In this document: positions 53,811 through 64,000 of the stretch, piece after piece
Layout: each line of letters opens with the position of its first letter
Position numbering within the stretch: position 1 is the stretch's first letter
Assembly (NCBI GenBank): GCA_038030265.1
Contig: CM075941.1
Coordinates: 2,108,001 to 2,172,000, forward strand
Reading direction: 5' to 3'
DNA from: Corythucha ciliata
Taxonomy: Eukaryota; Arthropoda; Insecta; Hemiptera; Tingidae
Length of the DNA stretch: 64,000 bases
Notes under the pieces: model-generated
The model's input: the letters and a program-made list of their open reading frames with translations, nothing else
Database searches by the model: none
Told to the model about the DNA's origin: nothing
Program-made: the position numbers and the translations under genes

Positions 53811-53939
53811 TGTAGCATCCCCTTCATAATTGATTATTTTAATTATAAAAAGAGCCCTGTTTTGTTATCAGTTGCTAAATATATTCTTTTTGGTGTTCCT
53901 ATCTGATTCATGTAATTCGTAGCGTTTAACGAGCTTACA
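53811..53939 (+). repeat. Gypsy 3 5' LTR (about 129 bp)
   Basis: Starts TGTAGCATCCCCTTCATAAT, contains a TATA-like TTATAAAAAGAG at about 53840 and ends GAGCTTACA, then TC and the PBS. The left boundary is chosen on the TG...CA rule; no second LTR is present because the 3' end of the element is missing. Confidence 0.55.
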
Positions 53940-53941
53940 TC

Positions 53942-53955
53942 TGGTGACCCACGAC
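53942..53955 (+). promoter_or_regulatory. Gypsy 3 primer binding site
   Basis: TGGTGACCCACGAC two bases after the LTR end; gag ATG follows at 53972. Confidence 0.65.
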
Positions 53956-53971
53956 TACAACCACGCAAAAA

Positions 53972-54758
53972 ATGTCGATCCCGAACAACGAGCCTGTGGA
54001 ACTTGCCGTCTCAGCTTCGCACCAAGTCGAGTCCGTTTCCGTCCGCATACCTCCTTTCTGGCGCCGCAGACCCGATTTGTGGTTCGCGCAACTTGAAGCA
54101 CAATTCGATCTCAATCGCATAACACGTGACGTCACTAAATATAATTACGTAATCTCGTCTCTCGAGTCGGATTTTCTCGAACACATCAGCGACATAATTT
54201 CCAATCCACCAGTCAACAACAAGTACGACACAGTCAAAACTAAATTGATTTCGACTTTCACCGACAGTGAACAACGGAAGCTGACAAAACTGCTCACTGA
54301 AACAGAGCTCGCCGACGATAAACCGTCACAGCTTTGGTCCAAGATGAAAGAACTCGCATACAACCAACTCACAGACGAAGCTCTGAAAATTCTGTGGCTT
54401 CAGCGACTTCCAGTCCCAGTTCAGTCGATCCTCGCCGTTTGTTCAGAACCGCTTCCTAATTTAGCCAAGCTCGCGGACAAAATACTGGAAACACCGGACC
54501 AACGCCAAAACATATCTTCGATGTCTCGCCCTTCACAGAACTCACGCTCGAACTCCGACCTTACACAAGTACTTGACGTAGTACAAGACCTTTCCAAACG
54601 TCTCGCTCGTCTCGAGCAAAGTCGCTCTACTTCTCCCCCTCGCAATCGTCGGAACTCACCAAAACAACGCAGTCCCTCAGCTTAATCTTCCTCCTCTTTT
54701 TGTTTTTATCACGAAAAATTCGGTGAAAAAGCCAAGAAATGTCGTTCCCCTTGTTCTT
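53972..54758 (+). pseudogene. gag: Gypsy 3 Gag with one nonsense codon
   Basis: The open frame runs to TAA at 54683-54685 (238 codons). It reads IPPFWRRRPDLWFAQLEAQF, then YNYVISSLESDFLEHISDII, NKYDTVKTKLISTFTDSEQR and LWLQRLPVPVQSILAV. After the stop the same phase continues with [18 protein letters not shown] and RSPCSFSKN, the usual Cys/His C-terminal motif of this gag type. TAA probably replaces CAA. Pol begins in the -1 phase, as expected for frameshift expression. Confidence 0.8.
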
Positions 54759-56300
54759 TTCCAAAAAACTAATTTCCCGGTCACAGGTCGCGGCAAAAGA
54801 CCGTCGGAAAACATCATGCCGCCTTTTCGTTACTGACAAAGTCACCAAACGTCGTTTTCTCATCGATTCCGGAGCCGAGGTAAGCGTTATTCCTCCTACA
54901 CGACGCGACAAACAAGACGGCCCCGGCAAGTTCACTCTATTTACTGCCAATGGAGCTCCTTTTTCAACGTTCGGTGAAACCCTTCTCTTTCTCGACCTCG
55001 GTTTTCGCCGAACTTTTCAGTGGCCTTTCACTATCACGGAAGTTACTCATCCGATCATCGGTGCTGATTTTTTGAAACATTTCAACCTCCTCATCGACCT
55101 TCGCCGCAAACGCCTCGTCGATGGTACCACGCAACTTTACACGCAAGCCATTACGTCTTGTGTCCCCTCGTCCCTTTGTTCCACAATCCTCTCCGTCGAC
55201 AACACCTCGAATTCCTTCGCAAAACTCCTTCACCACTTCCCCGAAATCACTCGACCTTCTCCTTTCCCTCACTCCTGTTCCTCGCACAAGACCCAACACG
55301 TTATTGAAACAAACGGGCCTCCCATTCGCTCTCGTTTTCGACGTCTTCCACCAGAAAAACTCCAAGCTGCCAGAAAAGAGTTCCAGATGATGCTCGATCT
55401 TGGGATCTGTCGACCCTCAAAATCCAGCTGGTCCACTCCACTTCACCTAGCACGCAAAAAAGATGGAAGCTGGCGTCCATGCGGTGACTTCCGACGGTTA
55501 AATGCCGTCACTAAGCCCGACCGCTATCCCCTACCCCACATTCACGATTTTTCATCCAACCTACATGGAGCTAAAATTTTCTCGAAACTGGATCTTTTGA
55601 GGGCTTACAACCAAATACCTATCGCACCTACCGACATCGAGAAAACAGCCATTATCACCCCCTTCGGACTCTTTGAATTCCCAATGATGATTTTCAGTCT
55701 GAAAAATGCCGGACAGACTTTTCAGCGATTCATGGACGAAGTTCTTCGAGACCTCCCGTTCGTCTTCACATACCTCGATGACGTCCTAGTCGCTTCAACG
55801 TCTCCAGAGGAACACGAAGAACACCTTTCTCTTGTGTTCCAACGATTCAAAGATTACGGAATCTGCCTTAATCCCGCAAAATGTGTTTTCGGCGTAGAAG
55901 AAATCGATTTTCTCGGTTTTCGAATCACTTCTTTAGGCACCGCTCCTCTGCCTTAGCGCGTTCAAGCACTCATAGATGCCAGCCGACCGTCCACCTTCCG
56001 GGCCTTGCGTCGTTTTTTAGGCACAATCAATTTCTATCGGCGTTTTCTCCGTCGAGCGGCCTGGTCCCAAGTAAAACTTCACAACGCACTCAGAGATTGC
56101 AAAAACGACAACGCTCTCATCACCTGGAATTCCGATTTGAGTGCAGCATACGACGATTGTCTCAAAACCCTCGCAAACGCCACCCTTCTGGCTCACCCGA
56201 AGCCCGACTGTCCTTTACTCCTTCAAGTTGACGCTTCAGACATGGTAATCGGCTCCGTTCTTCAACAAAGCATTGACGGCTCTTCCCACCGTTAGCTTTT
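54739..56300 (+). pseudogene. pol: Gypsy 3 Pol: protease, RT, RNase H start
   Basis: The protease reads [16 protein letters not shown] (Asp codon near 54867) and [15 protein letters not shown] motifs: [75 protein letters not shown] and [11 protein letters not shown] (catalytic YLDD near 55774). An in-frame TAG at 55954-55956 (probably from GAG) interrupts RT, and the frame resumes with RVQALIDASRPSTFRALRRF and RNase H LQVDASDMVIGSVLQQ. A frameshift near 56290 and a TAA at 56307 follow. Confidence 0.85.
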
Positions 56301-56935
56301 TTCTCCAGATAACTGACCGACACGGAAACTCGTTATAGCACATACGACAAAGAACTTCTCGCAATTTATGCATCGATCAAACATTTTCGACACTTTCTAG
56401 AAGGTCAAAACTTAACAGTTTACACGGACCATAAACCGCTTTCTTTTGCTTTCTCTCAGAATCTCGAAAAAGCGTCACCTCGCCAGTTCCGTCACTTGGA
56501 TTTTATTTCACAATTCACGACCGACATTCGTCACATCAGTGGTAAGGATAATGTGATAGCCGATTTCATGTCCAGACTCGAAACCATTAACCTTTTCGAT
56601 TTCGCCGAAGTTGCCAAAATTCAAGAAAACGACGATGAACTGAAAAATCTCCTCAAATCCCCTGCAAAATCTCTCAAACTCCGCCAAGAATTGATTCCAG
56701 GCCTCGCCACATACCTTTATTGCGATGAAAGAAATCGTGTTTTCATTCCTTCCCCTCTCCGCCATAAAGTTTTCCGTCTCGTCCACAACGCCGCACACCC
56801 TTCTCCGAAACGCACTTCACTACTCGTTCGCGAACGCTTCGTCTGGCCAGGTATAGAACGCGATTCCAAATTGTGGGCTAAAGCTTGCCTTCAGTGCCAA
56901 AGGTCCAAAGTCGGACGACATACAAATAGGTCAGA
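56295..56935 (+). pseudogene. pol: Gypsy 3 Pol: RNase H end and integrase zinc finger
   Basis: After the TAA at 56307 the frame reads TETRYSTYDKELLAIYASIK, TVYTDHKPLSFAFS and RHISGKDNVIADFMSRL (connection region). The integrase HHCC finger is VHNAAHPSPKR ... CLQCQRSKVGRHTN. Homology stops there at about 56930. The frame runs on to 56948 with SEDQF, which is translated from the adjoining repeat. The integrase catalytic core is missing. Confidence 0.8.
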
Positions 56936-58315
56936 GGATCAGTTTTAGTCGTGAACAAGCAGGATGTCCGAATACATCTGTGAATTAGCGTTTTTTTCAA
57001 TTTTAGCTTCACATGTCGTGAATTAGCGCTATATCTCATTTTAGCCGCGAATTATATTCCCAATGTTAGCGTTGGATTATTTCTTAATTTTAGCCACGAA
57101 TCACCGCATTCCTCAATCTTAGCTGTAAATTAGCGCATTTTCTCGAATTGGTCCGCGAATTAGCATCTTTCTCCGTTCAAGCTGATGATGAGCGCTTTTT
57201 GCCAAAATTAGACAGGAGTTTAAAATTTCATTATCATTATTTTAGCTGCAAATGAGCGTTCTACATCAATTACAGGCGGGAATTAGCGGTTTGTCTCAGT
57301 TTTAGCAGTGAATAAGCGGGTTTTTGATGACATTGTGTCCGTGAATTAGCTTTTTTCTTAATTTTTGCCGCAATGCAAGCGCTTTATCCCAATTTTAGTC
57401 GATAATTATTTCTCAAGTCACCTGCTAATTATCGCGTTTCCTTAATTTTAGCCGGGAATTAGCGGATTTTCTTAAATTGATCCGCGAATTGGCGTATTTC
57501 TTTGTTTTAACTGCGAATGAGCGGTTTACTTTAATTCTAGGCGGAAATTTAGCAGATTTTCTCAGTTTTAGCCGCGAATTATGTGGTTTTCTCAATTTTA
57601 GCTGTGAAACAGAGATTTTTCTCAATTTCAGTCCCGTTGTTGCTTCGAAAAATCATGAATTAGCGTTTTTGAGCCTGCTGAGCAATGGACGACTGCAGCT
57701 TTTTCTCAATTTTATAGCGGCGAATTAGCGCCTTTATCGCCGGACATTAGTGTTTTTTCCATTTTTAGCCACGAATTAGTGATTTAATTAGTTTTATACT
57801 ATGAGCAAGCGCTTTTTCGCTATTTCAGCCACAAATTTTAGTGCTTTTCCCCGCATTCTTGCCTCAAGACTAGCACATTAAAACGCCTTCTAAATGTTTT
57901 CCGTCGTTTAAAGGCCCTCAGAAACTTGGGATTAGCGTATTTTCTCTGTTTTGTCGGTGACGTTGTCTTCAGATATCTAGAATTTCTGTATTTTTCTTAC
58001 TTTAATTGGCAAATGTGCGCTTGTTCTCAATATTTGCCGTTAATGAACGCTTTAAAATCTAAAAATCCATATTTTTCATCTTAAAACATTACAGTGCCCC
58101 CCCCCCCTCTAAGTGGTGTCCTCACCATCATCATCGATGCACAGCTGTGGCACTGGCTGCTACATTGTGAACGAGGGTAGATAGAAGGGTGTCATCTTTA
58201 CAGCTCCCCCTTTTACAGTATTTTGGTGCGAGAAAAGTTAAATAAATCTCTTATTGGTACGGCTTAGGGGGGGGGGGGTTGAACCCCCAAAACCCACCCC
58301 GTAAATCCACCACTG
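56936..58315 (+). mobile_element. hAT-like element, right part, fused to gypsy 3
   Basis: From 56936 (GGTCAGAGGATCAGTTTTAG) it aligns with 7974-8879 and with 43900-45750. It consists of 30-bp repeats, then the right module CACCATCATCATCGATGC, a G12 tract, and CCCCGTAAATCCACCACTG at 58315. The left half is missing. It reads through the 45079 insertion point and so supplies the empty site. Right flank CCTGCTCT has no partner in the window. Confidence 0.75.
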
Positions 58316-58424
58316 CCTGCTCTCTTCAACAGAAAAGATGAACATTATAGAAATTTGAAAGACAAAATGTGGGATCAAGCTGTCTTGACGAGACCCGTTT
58401 CACTACTGGAGACTGGACACGCGA

Positions 58425-58523
58425 TTTTTAGAGCGCAAGTGTGTTGAGACAATTTTGGTGACGGGCGGGCGCGTTTTTTTAATAGCCGCGTTTAAAAAAC
58501 GCAAGTGTGTTTGGGCCCTAAAA
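58425..58523. repeat. Harbinger-like end repeat, inverted relative to 50136
   Basis: GCGCAAGTGTGTTGAGACAA at 58431 and AACGCAAGTGTGTTTGGGCC at 58499 are two copies of the same terminal motif around GGGCGGGCGCG. The second ends GGGCCC before TAA. The element between them, or its partner end, was not resolved. Confidence 0.45.
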
Positions 58524-58524
58524 T

Positions 58525-58690
58525 TAAGAAAAAAATCGATGATTCGCGGTACATGGAGGCCATTCTTCAAGTAAATTGTGGAAATCAACGCAAAAGTGTT
58601 GTATTTTGGGCAAACCCCGCTGTTAAAGTTGAGAAAACACGCTATAATATTGACAAATAAAAGACGCTTTCAGGTTAAAATTGTACAAAA
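58525..58690 (-). repeat. 30-bp array, reverse orientation
   Basis: AAATCGATGATTCGCGGTAC and following units match, in the same order, 28140-28290 (both contain ATTGTGGAAATCAACGCAAA). These two reverse blocks are paralogous. Confidence 0.7.
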
Positions 58691-59214
58691 ATGCAGTGGC
58701 GGCGGAAGTCAGCCGGCATTGGGGGAGCAAGAATCTGAGCAGTTCAGATTTACCCCCTACCACCTCCCGAAAATACCATTTTACGAATCAATTATGCCAA
58801 CATGTGCGAAAATACAATTCTTCATGCAAAAATACCAAATCCTTCACCAAATTTACCGCCTCTTCATGAAATTCTCTTGTTTCTGGGTTAATTTTCCTGT
58901 GGAATTTGAGCCCTAAGTACACAGTTTTATTAGATAAATGACGTGTTATAAGCATAATCGGCCATAAAATGGCGTATTCACAATATTCAGAGCAGAAACT
59001 TAGTGTGAAAGAGCAAGAGTATGCCGTGAACAATAGCCCAGGGCCACCCATCAGAGAAGGCCCCGAAACGCTTAAATATTTGGAAAAGATGTTTAGGTTT
59101 ATGTTCATAGATGTAGGCACGTGAAAAGGAGTTTTGGTATACGATTGGACAGTGACTTGGCTCCTTTCGACGATTTTCAGCCCATCCGACTTGAAGAATG
59201 TAACGTAACTGATG
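58691..59214 (+). mobile_element. Another CAGTGGCGG-type left end inside the array
   Basis: CAGTGGCGGCGGAAGTCAGC at 58693 interrupts the reverse array (flank ACAAAAATG). The next about 500 bp are unique in this window and contain no array units. The right end was not found. The 112-residue frame across it (58578-58916) is not credible. Confidence 0.45.
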
Positions 59215-59530
59215 GTGATCAGCAAACAGTGTGGCTAAATATAAATATTCGATCGAGCCCACGAAAGCGCAATTCTGACGGCTAAAATTGAGAGAATTTG
59301 CGCCTTCCGAAAGCAAATTCGCGGCTAAAATAGAGAAAAAACGCTGATTCCCGAGTTTCTTTAGGCCCTTAAGCAGATAAATTTGAGAAGGCGCTCTTAT
59401 GTACCGGTGTTGGGGCGAGTAGGCTGCAAACAAATTTGGAAAAAGTGCTACTATTCGTGGCTAAAACTGCAAAAAGCGCTCATTCCTGGTTTCTCAATGC
59501 AACTTTCAGACCATAATTTAGAAAGAATCG
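59215..59530 (-). repeat. Inverted copy of the 47020-47274 block, then reverse array
   Basis: GGTGATCAGCAAACAGTGTG begins an inverted match to the array edge at 47232-47274 and continues through the same individual 30-bp variants to 59480, for example CTCATTCCTGGTTTCTCAAT versus 46996-47015. This is a segmental copy, not independent array growth. Confidence 0.7.
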
Positions 59531-60000
59531 CTGATTCTCTACCACCCACCCACCAAGAACGCTGCAAATTTTACTCATGGGTTTATTATTCATGGATTTA
59601 GCCAAATCCGGCGTGAAATTACATGAAAATCAACACCCCACACCCTTATATGATCTTAAAACCATTGAAAATCCCCATTTTGGACCCACTTTCGGCCCAT
59701 GCATAATAACCCAGAGAGTTAGTAGATGAAACTGATCAGATAATAGGACCAACTAGATCCCAAACGGAGTTTATGTGCGAAAGAACAAGTTTTTTCGAGC
59801 AATCCTAGGGGAATATATGGCCCGGACGGCGTACGGCGGACGGACATTGCAGAAATCCAATCTAGACATGTTAAAAAGTACACAGAAAAAGTTTTAGGGT
59901 GGGTTGTAAAAAACGTTTTCTGACCAAAAACATAGGTGTATTATTCAGAATGAGTAATAAGGCTAAAATGTTAAACAAACTCTAAATTTTTAACTTTTAA
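59531..60000. other. No gene seen
   Basis: Unique-looking AT-rich sequence with a short GC-rich patch CCCGGACGGCGTACGGCGGA (59821-59840). No ORF or repeat recognised. Confidence 0.45.
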
Positions 60001-60310
60001 CTCCAACTTTTTAAAAAGGAAAACTCTAAATTTCATCTGAAATTGAGAAAAAGGGCTAATTCGCGGCTAAAACTTGAGCAAAACGCCAATGTGTACCAAA
60101 AATCAATAAACATCGCTAATTCATGGAATAAAAAATGATAATTTTTTGTTAAAATTCAGAAAAGTGCTAATTCCCTGCTGAAAATTGAGAAAAAACACTA
60201 CCTCGCGGATAAAATGTTCCAAATTGAAAATACGCCTTGTTATTCTTGACTTCTGAAAGCAACTTATTTGTGGCTAAAACAGAAAAAGCACTAATACAGC
60301 AGATACTAAT
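60000..60310 (-). repeat. 30-bp array, reverse orientation
   Basis: GGGCTAATTCGCGGCTAAAA near 60053 and diverged units. Followed by a short non-repetitive stretch to 60440 containing GCCTCAAAGATTTATCCGCC. Confidence 0.65.
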
Positions 60311-60439
60311 AAGGGGCCTCAAAGATTTATCCGCCCCGGGCCACGATAGGTGTAGGTCCACCAGTGGGTGTGAATTGTTCTTTCCTTTGAAGTGTACTTC
60401 TGAGCCAAAATGCCCATTGAGCACATTAAAATACAATTT

Positions 60440-60960
60440 TCGAGGGGGTTAGCCTTCCAATGCCCAAAAATCGTGGATTTTGATCCCAAAGAACCAAATT
60501 TCTCGGGTTTTAATCACCCAAAAAGACCAACCAGGGGGACAAAACAGTTGATTCCAGAGTCACATTTCTTTTCTTTGAGGTCTTGACTGGAATTGTCTTG
60601 TTTAGATGGCTAGAATTGACAGTTTTCACCCCTTTAAGCCCAAATTTTAAAGATTTGGCCCTTTGAAAAATCAATTTTGAAGGATTGATTCCCTCAAAAT
60701 CCAAATTTGCGGGGTTGACTCATTAAAAAGTCATATTTCACGGGATTCAAGATAGCAACTTCACACGTTTGTGGCCTTCATAGAAGTAATTTCGCGGAAT
60801 CGGCGCTGTTTTGCTGATTTGGTAAATTCGAGAACCAACTCCACGTTTTTGGCTCCGTAAAAACAAGCGAATCCGGTGGTTATATTTGGCTCTTTCAAAG
60901 CCCAAAGCTTGCAGATCTGGAAGGTGAACCCGAATCATGTTGTGGAAGGTGCGAGCGATT
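60440..60960. repeat. About 40-bp repeats of the AAAAATCNAATTTGCGGGNTTGA type
   Basis: Units such as AAATTTCTCGGGTTTTAATC, AATCAATTTTGAAGGATTGA and AATCCAAATTTGCGGGGTTG. Same family as 32030-32290. Confidence 0.55.
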
Positions 60961-61084
60961 GTTTTTCGGAGGTAAATTCAACACGAAGCCATTTTTTTTC
61001 TTGATTTCTCAAACATCGGATTGGGAGAGCGCTGCTCACCCAACCGGACCATTGGGGGAGCATCCGCTGACCCTAAACCCCACT

Positions 61085-61570
61085 TCCACCGCCACCGTAG
61101 AAATGACAAATTCACAACTGAAGTGGCGTAAAATCGCCCATTCGCGTATGAAAAAGAGAATAGGATGCTGAATAGCCTCTAAATTAGCACAAAACTCTAT
61201 TTCACAGCTGAAATTGAGAAAAATCGCTAATTTACAATTTACAGATATAAAGTTGTGGAAAAACGTTAGTTCGCGGATAAAAAATGAAGAAAATCGCTAA
61301 TTCGCGGCAAAAATTAAGAAAAACGTTAAATTTCAGTTCAAATTGAGGAAAAGTGCTAATTCTCAGTTAAAAATGAAAAAATTGCTAATTTGCAGCTTAA
61401 ATTGAGTCAAACGCCAATTCTTGGCAAAAATTGACAAAACTCGGTAGGTAATGCACGAATTGGAAACGCTACTACGCTGCTAAAATTGAAAAACATCACT
61501 AATTTTCGAATTAAGTGTCGTGACAAACGATAAGAACGATACACTCGGCCAAAAAAACGCTAATTTGCGG
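61085..61570 (-). repeat. 30-bp array, reverse, paralogous to 28265-28760
   Basis: Individual variants occur in the same order as at 28265-28760: AAATTCACAACTGAAGTGGC, then GGTAGGTAATGCACGAATTGG, then AAACGCTACTACGCTGCTAA. Again a segmental relationship. Confidence 0.7.
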
Positions 61571-61599
61571 GTAGAGTCCAAAAATCGCCCCTAACTGAG

Positions 61600-61765
61600 A
61601 GATTGAGGCTGTGATGAGGTCAGTAAGATGTCAAGATTCAAGACTGTGCGATGGCTGGGTGGAATGATGGCTTAAATGATAAACTACTCCCCCTCCCCAC
61701 GTCACTACGAGATATCAATCTGATTCCGACCCCCCCCCCTCGACAAATTCCTACCTACGCCACTG
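61600..61765 (-). mobile_element. CAGTGGCGTAGGTAGG element end, reverse orientation
   Basis: Read on the minus strand, CAGTGGCGTAGGTAGGAATT starts at 61765 and about 165 bp match 27430-27590, including the C/G tract and GGAATCAGATTGA. Flanks (TTCAAGAG here, ATCAACGC at 27422-27429) differ, so these are separate insertions of one family. Confidence 0.7.
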
Positions 61766-61829
61766 TTCAAGAGGCCCCTTAAAATCCCCAATTATACATA
61801 CCTAATGTAAACCTACATTGGTAACCGCT

Positions 61830-63060
61830 AAGACCTTTTCCTAATTTTAGCCAAGGCCTTTTCCTTATTTTAGGCAAATCACCGCTATTTCCACAACCTA
61901 TCCACCAATCGGCGCTTATGCCAAGTTTAAGCCGCGAATTTCTCCATTTTAGCCACGAGTGAGCGCTTTTTGTCAACTTTTTCAGCAAATTAGCGCTTTT
62001 CACCGCAATTTAGCACAAACTAGCCGCGGATTAGTGGGGTAACCCCCCCCCCCCACCTTACAGACAGCTTTTTTATCCTGTGAATCAGCGATGTTTCTTA
62101 CTTTTTTCTCGATTTGGCGTTTTCCACAATTTTAGCTGCAAATTAACGATTTTTTCTAGCAGGGACCAGGGAATTAGCACTTAACTCAGTTTAAGCTGAA
62201 AATTAGCGTTCTACTCAATATTAGCGCAAAATAGCGGTTTTTTCCAAATGTTTACGACAAATTAGCATTTTTATGTTCACCATAATCACACGCTACGGAT
62301 TAACGATTTTTTCTCAGTTTTAGCCGCGAATTTCCGGGTTTTTCACTTATAGCCATAAATTGGCGCGATTTCTCAATTTTAGCCTCAAGGTTGACCGAGG
62401 AAGCCACGAATTTTCTCAATTTTAGCCGTGAATTAAGTGATTTCCCTATATTTCAGCCACGAATCAGCGCTTTTTCGTAATTTTAGCAGTGTAGTAGCGT
62501 TTCTAACGCGTAAGATAGCGAATTCTGCTCATTTTAACCACGAATTGGCGTTTTCCGATATTTTAAGTGCAAATTGGCCATTTTTCCATTTTTGGCAGCG
62601 TTTTAACACTTTTTTTTCAATTCAGGCTGAAAATAAACCTTTCTCTTAATTTTAGCCAGAATAATTACTGATTTTCTCAATATTCGCTGAAAATTAGCGG
62701 GTTCTTCTCCATTTTAGTACCCCATTAGCATTTTTAAAATTTTAACTATGGATTAGCGCTTCTTCTCAGTTCTAGCGGTGAATCAGTGTTTTTTTCTTTA
62801 CTCATAGCCATGAATTTGTCATTTTTCTCAATTTCAGCCACAAAGTTGTCCTCAGAAAGCGAGATGGCGGAATTAGAAATTCTAACACACTTTATAAGCG
62901 AATTTTTTCCTCAATTTTAGCTGCGTAGAAGCATTTCTACGCTGTGAATTCGCGTTTTCTCAATTTTAGTCGGGAATTAGTGATTTTCTTCTATTTCATA
63001 TCCGTGAATTAACGTTTATCCTCAACTTTAACCTCTTCACATGAATGAACCTAAAAATCC
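61830..63060 (+). repeat. 30-bp array, forward
   Basis: Dense diverged units, with a C11 tract at 62045-62055. The block 62040-62260 (tract, CAGCGATGTTTCT, TCTAGCAGGGACCAGGGAAT) parallels 22360-22560, so these two arrays also share longer-range order. Confidence 0.8.
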
Positions 63061-63072
63061 TCATTTTTCCTT

Positions 63073-63150
63073 ATTTAAGCTTTTCGGGGGCCCCGCCTGT
63101 CAGGGGGCCCGGGGCGGTCCGCCCCCCTCAGCCCTACTTCGTTACGCTAC
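63073..63150 (-). mobile_element. GC-rich terminal module, copy 3 (complete end)
   Basis: TATTTAAGCTTTTCGGGGGC, CCCGCCTGTCAGG, GGGGCGGTCCGCCCCCCTCA, then TTCGTTACGCTACTG. Its outer end, on the minus strand, is CAGTAGCGTAACGAAGTAGG. Best copy for defining this terminus. Confidence 0.65.
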
Positions 63151-64000
63151 TGTTCCCCTAGTTTTAGCTGAGAGTTCGCGTGAGTAACCTTTAGCTATTG
63201 TATCTTACGTACGAAACTTTCGATTTTGCGGATATATTCAGCGTATTTCAGCCAGAAGGCTTGTAATTTGCCTCAATGGACCCGGAATTGCAAACTCACA
63301 AATATTTCATCTCTAAATGTTGTAATCGCACGGCTATGTGTAAGGGTTAACCCAGTAGGGGCCATCAGCTGTAGCGCAAGGCTCACCGTCACCTACCGCA
63401 CTTATACTTTCCCTACGTGAAAATGGAATTAAAAGGGCCGAAACTCGCCATTTCACTTTGATTAAGACGCGAAACTCGCAATGTCACGAATTTTCATCAA
63501 TGGTTCAGAAAAATGAGCAATTTTGTATATGTGTTGTGGGTCGTGGATGAGGGGGCTTGTCAGTCAAGGACACCCGGCCGCCGGCTAACCCGAAATCTTA
63601 AACAACAAAAAACAATTGCAAACTTATGATTTCACGGATATTTAGCCCCTGAGGCCGCGTTTATACTGTGGCGATATCGTTTCCACATCCATCTCACACA
63701 CTTCCAGTTGGTTATATCTGTCCTAGGCGCTGATAAGTTGCCTCTGTGACGTCGAATCAATGTCGTATATCTTGGGGTACCGTGGCACCCCCTAACTAGC
63801 CTAAAGATGAAAAAAATCGGGATTTTTAAGTAGATAAGATGAGAACGAATGGCTAAATTCGCTTGTAAAATTGAGAAAAACGCTGAATCGCGGCTGAAAT
63901 TGAGAAAAATGGCTTAAATTTCTGACTGTTAATATTGAGAAAAATCGCTAGTTCACAGCTGACATTGAGACAACGCAAAATCACGAATTGTTGGGGCAAA
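63151..64000. other. Mixed decayed repeats, no gene
   Basis: A frame at 63226-63420 is unsupported. From 63840 reverse-oriented 30-bp units resume (AACGCTGAATCGCGGCTGAA) and run off the window edge. Confidence 0.45.

Larger units (their letters stand above)
53811..56935 (+). mobile_element. Ty3/gypsy retrotransposon 3, 3' truncated
   Basis: Single LTR, PBS, gag, then protease, RT, RNase H and the integrase zinc finger; the element stops at about 56935, where it abuts the hAT-like array. It carries three nonsense codons and a frameshift but is otherwise the least degraded of the three gypsy elements. Its gag type (FWRRRPDLWFAQLEAQF) is one I associate with arthropods. Confidence 0.85.

Noticed and set aside
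27430..61765. A single giant element bounded by the inverted CAGTGGCGTAGGTAGG ends
   Set aside because: Both ends carry the same left-type subterminal sequence, their flanks differ, and they are 34 kb apart with complete elements in between; two insertions are more likely.

Overview
This window looks like repeat-rich, AT-rich intergenic DNA from a metazoan. An arthropod or other ecdysozoan is my best guess, because the Ty3/gypsy gag proteins, the I/Jockey-like LINE and the DUF7869-like protein all resemble arthropod families; that is family recognition, not proof. I find no intact host gene with confidence. Almost everything recognisable is transposon-derived or tandemly repeated, and every transposon gene is broken.

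Layout. 1-2351: no recognisable gene. 2352-8879: ends of a hAT-like DNA element, a gypsy LTR/gag remnant (3114-3840), and long degenerate arrays with 30-bp and 20-bp periods. 8880-11717: no gene. 11718-14010: a satellite of 14 monomers (about 167 bp) organised as a 5-monomer higher-order repeat of about 837 bp. 14235-14715: a PIF/Harbinger-like MITE with TTA duplications. 15199-15632: an array of X-box-like (RFX-type) palindromes containing a 142-bp near-perfect palindrome. 16150-20545: Ty3/gypsy element 1 (+). 22320-23304: 30-bp array and a GC-rich module. 23305-26068: I/Jockey-like LINE (-), truncated at both ends and with an internal reverse transcriptase deletion. 26069-32300: arrays and DNA-transposon ends in both orientations. 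33087-36345: gypsy element 2 (-), with two very short LTRs of unequal length. 38426-40162: arrays and a hAT-like right end. 43329-45750: a complete non-autonomous hAT-like element with an exact 8-bp target duplication, its interior being almost wholly 30-bp repeats. 46220-46607: an insert carrying a tRNA-like sequence. 49478-50135: DNA-transposon sequence containing a fold-back MITE at a TTAA-like site. 50449-50805: a 54-bp repeat that keeps a reading frame open. 51846-53597: a broken DUF7869-like gene. 53811-56935: gypsy element 3 (+), cut off inside integrase. 56940-64000: further arrays and element ends.

The unifying feature is a superfamily of short-period repeats, consensus TTTTAGCCGCGAATTAGCG plus about 11 T-rich bases (period 30), covering perhaps a quarter of the window. 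At least one array is the body of a mobile hAT-like element (TIR CAGTGGCGGAT, 8-bp TSD). Terminal modules of the same family recur at 2352, 8879, 26882, 40162 and 58315. Two of these ends, 13 kb apart and in opposed orientation, carry reverse-complementary 8-bp flanks, as expected if one insertion was later split by an inversion. Because 30 bp is 10 codons, the arrays throw off many spurious repetitive ORFs that should not be annotated as proteins.
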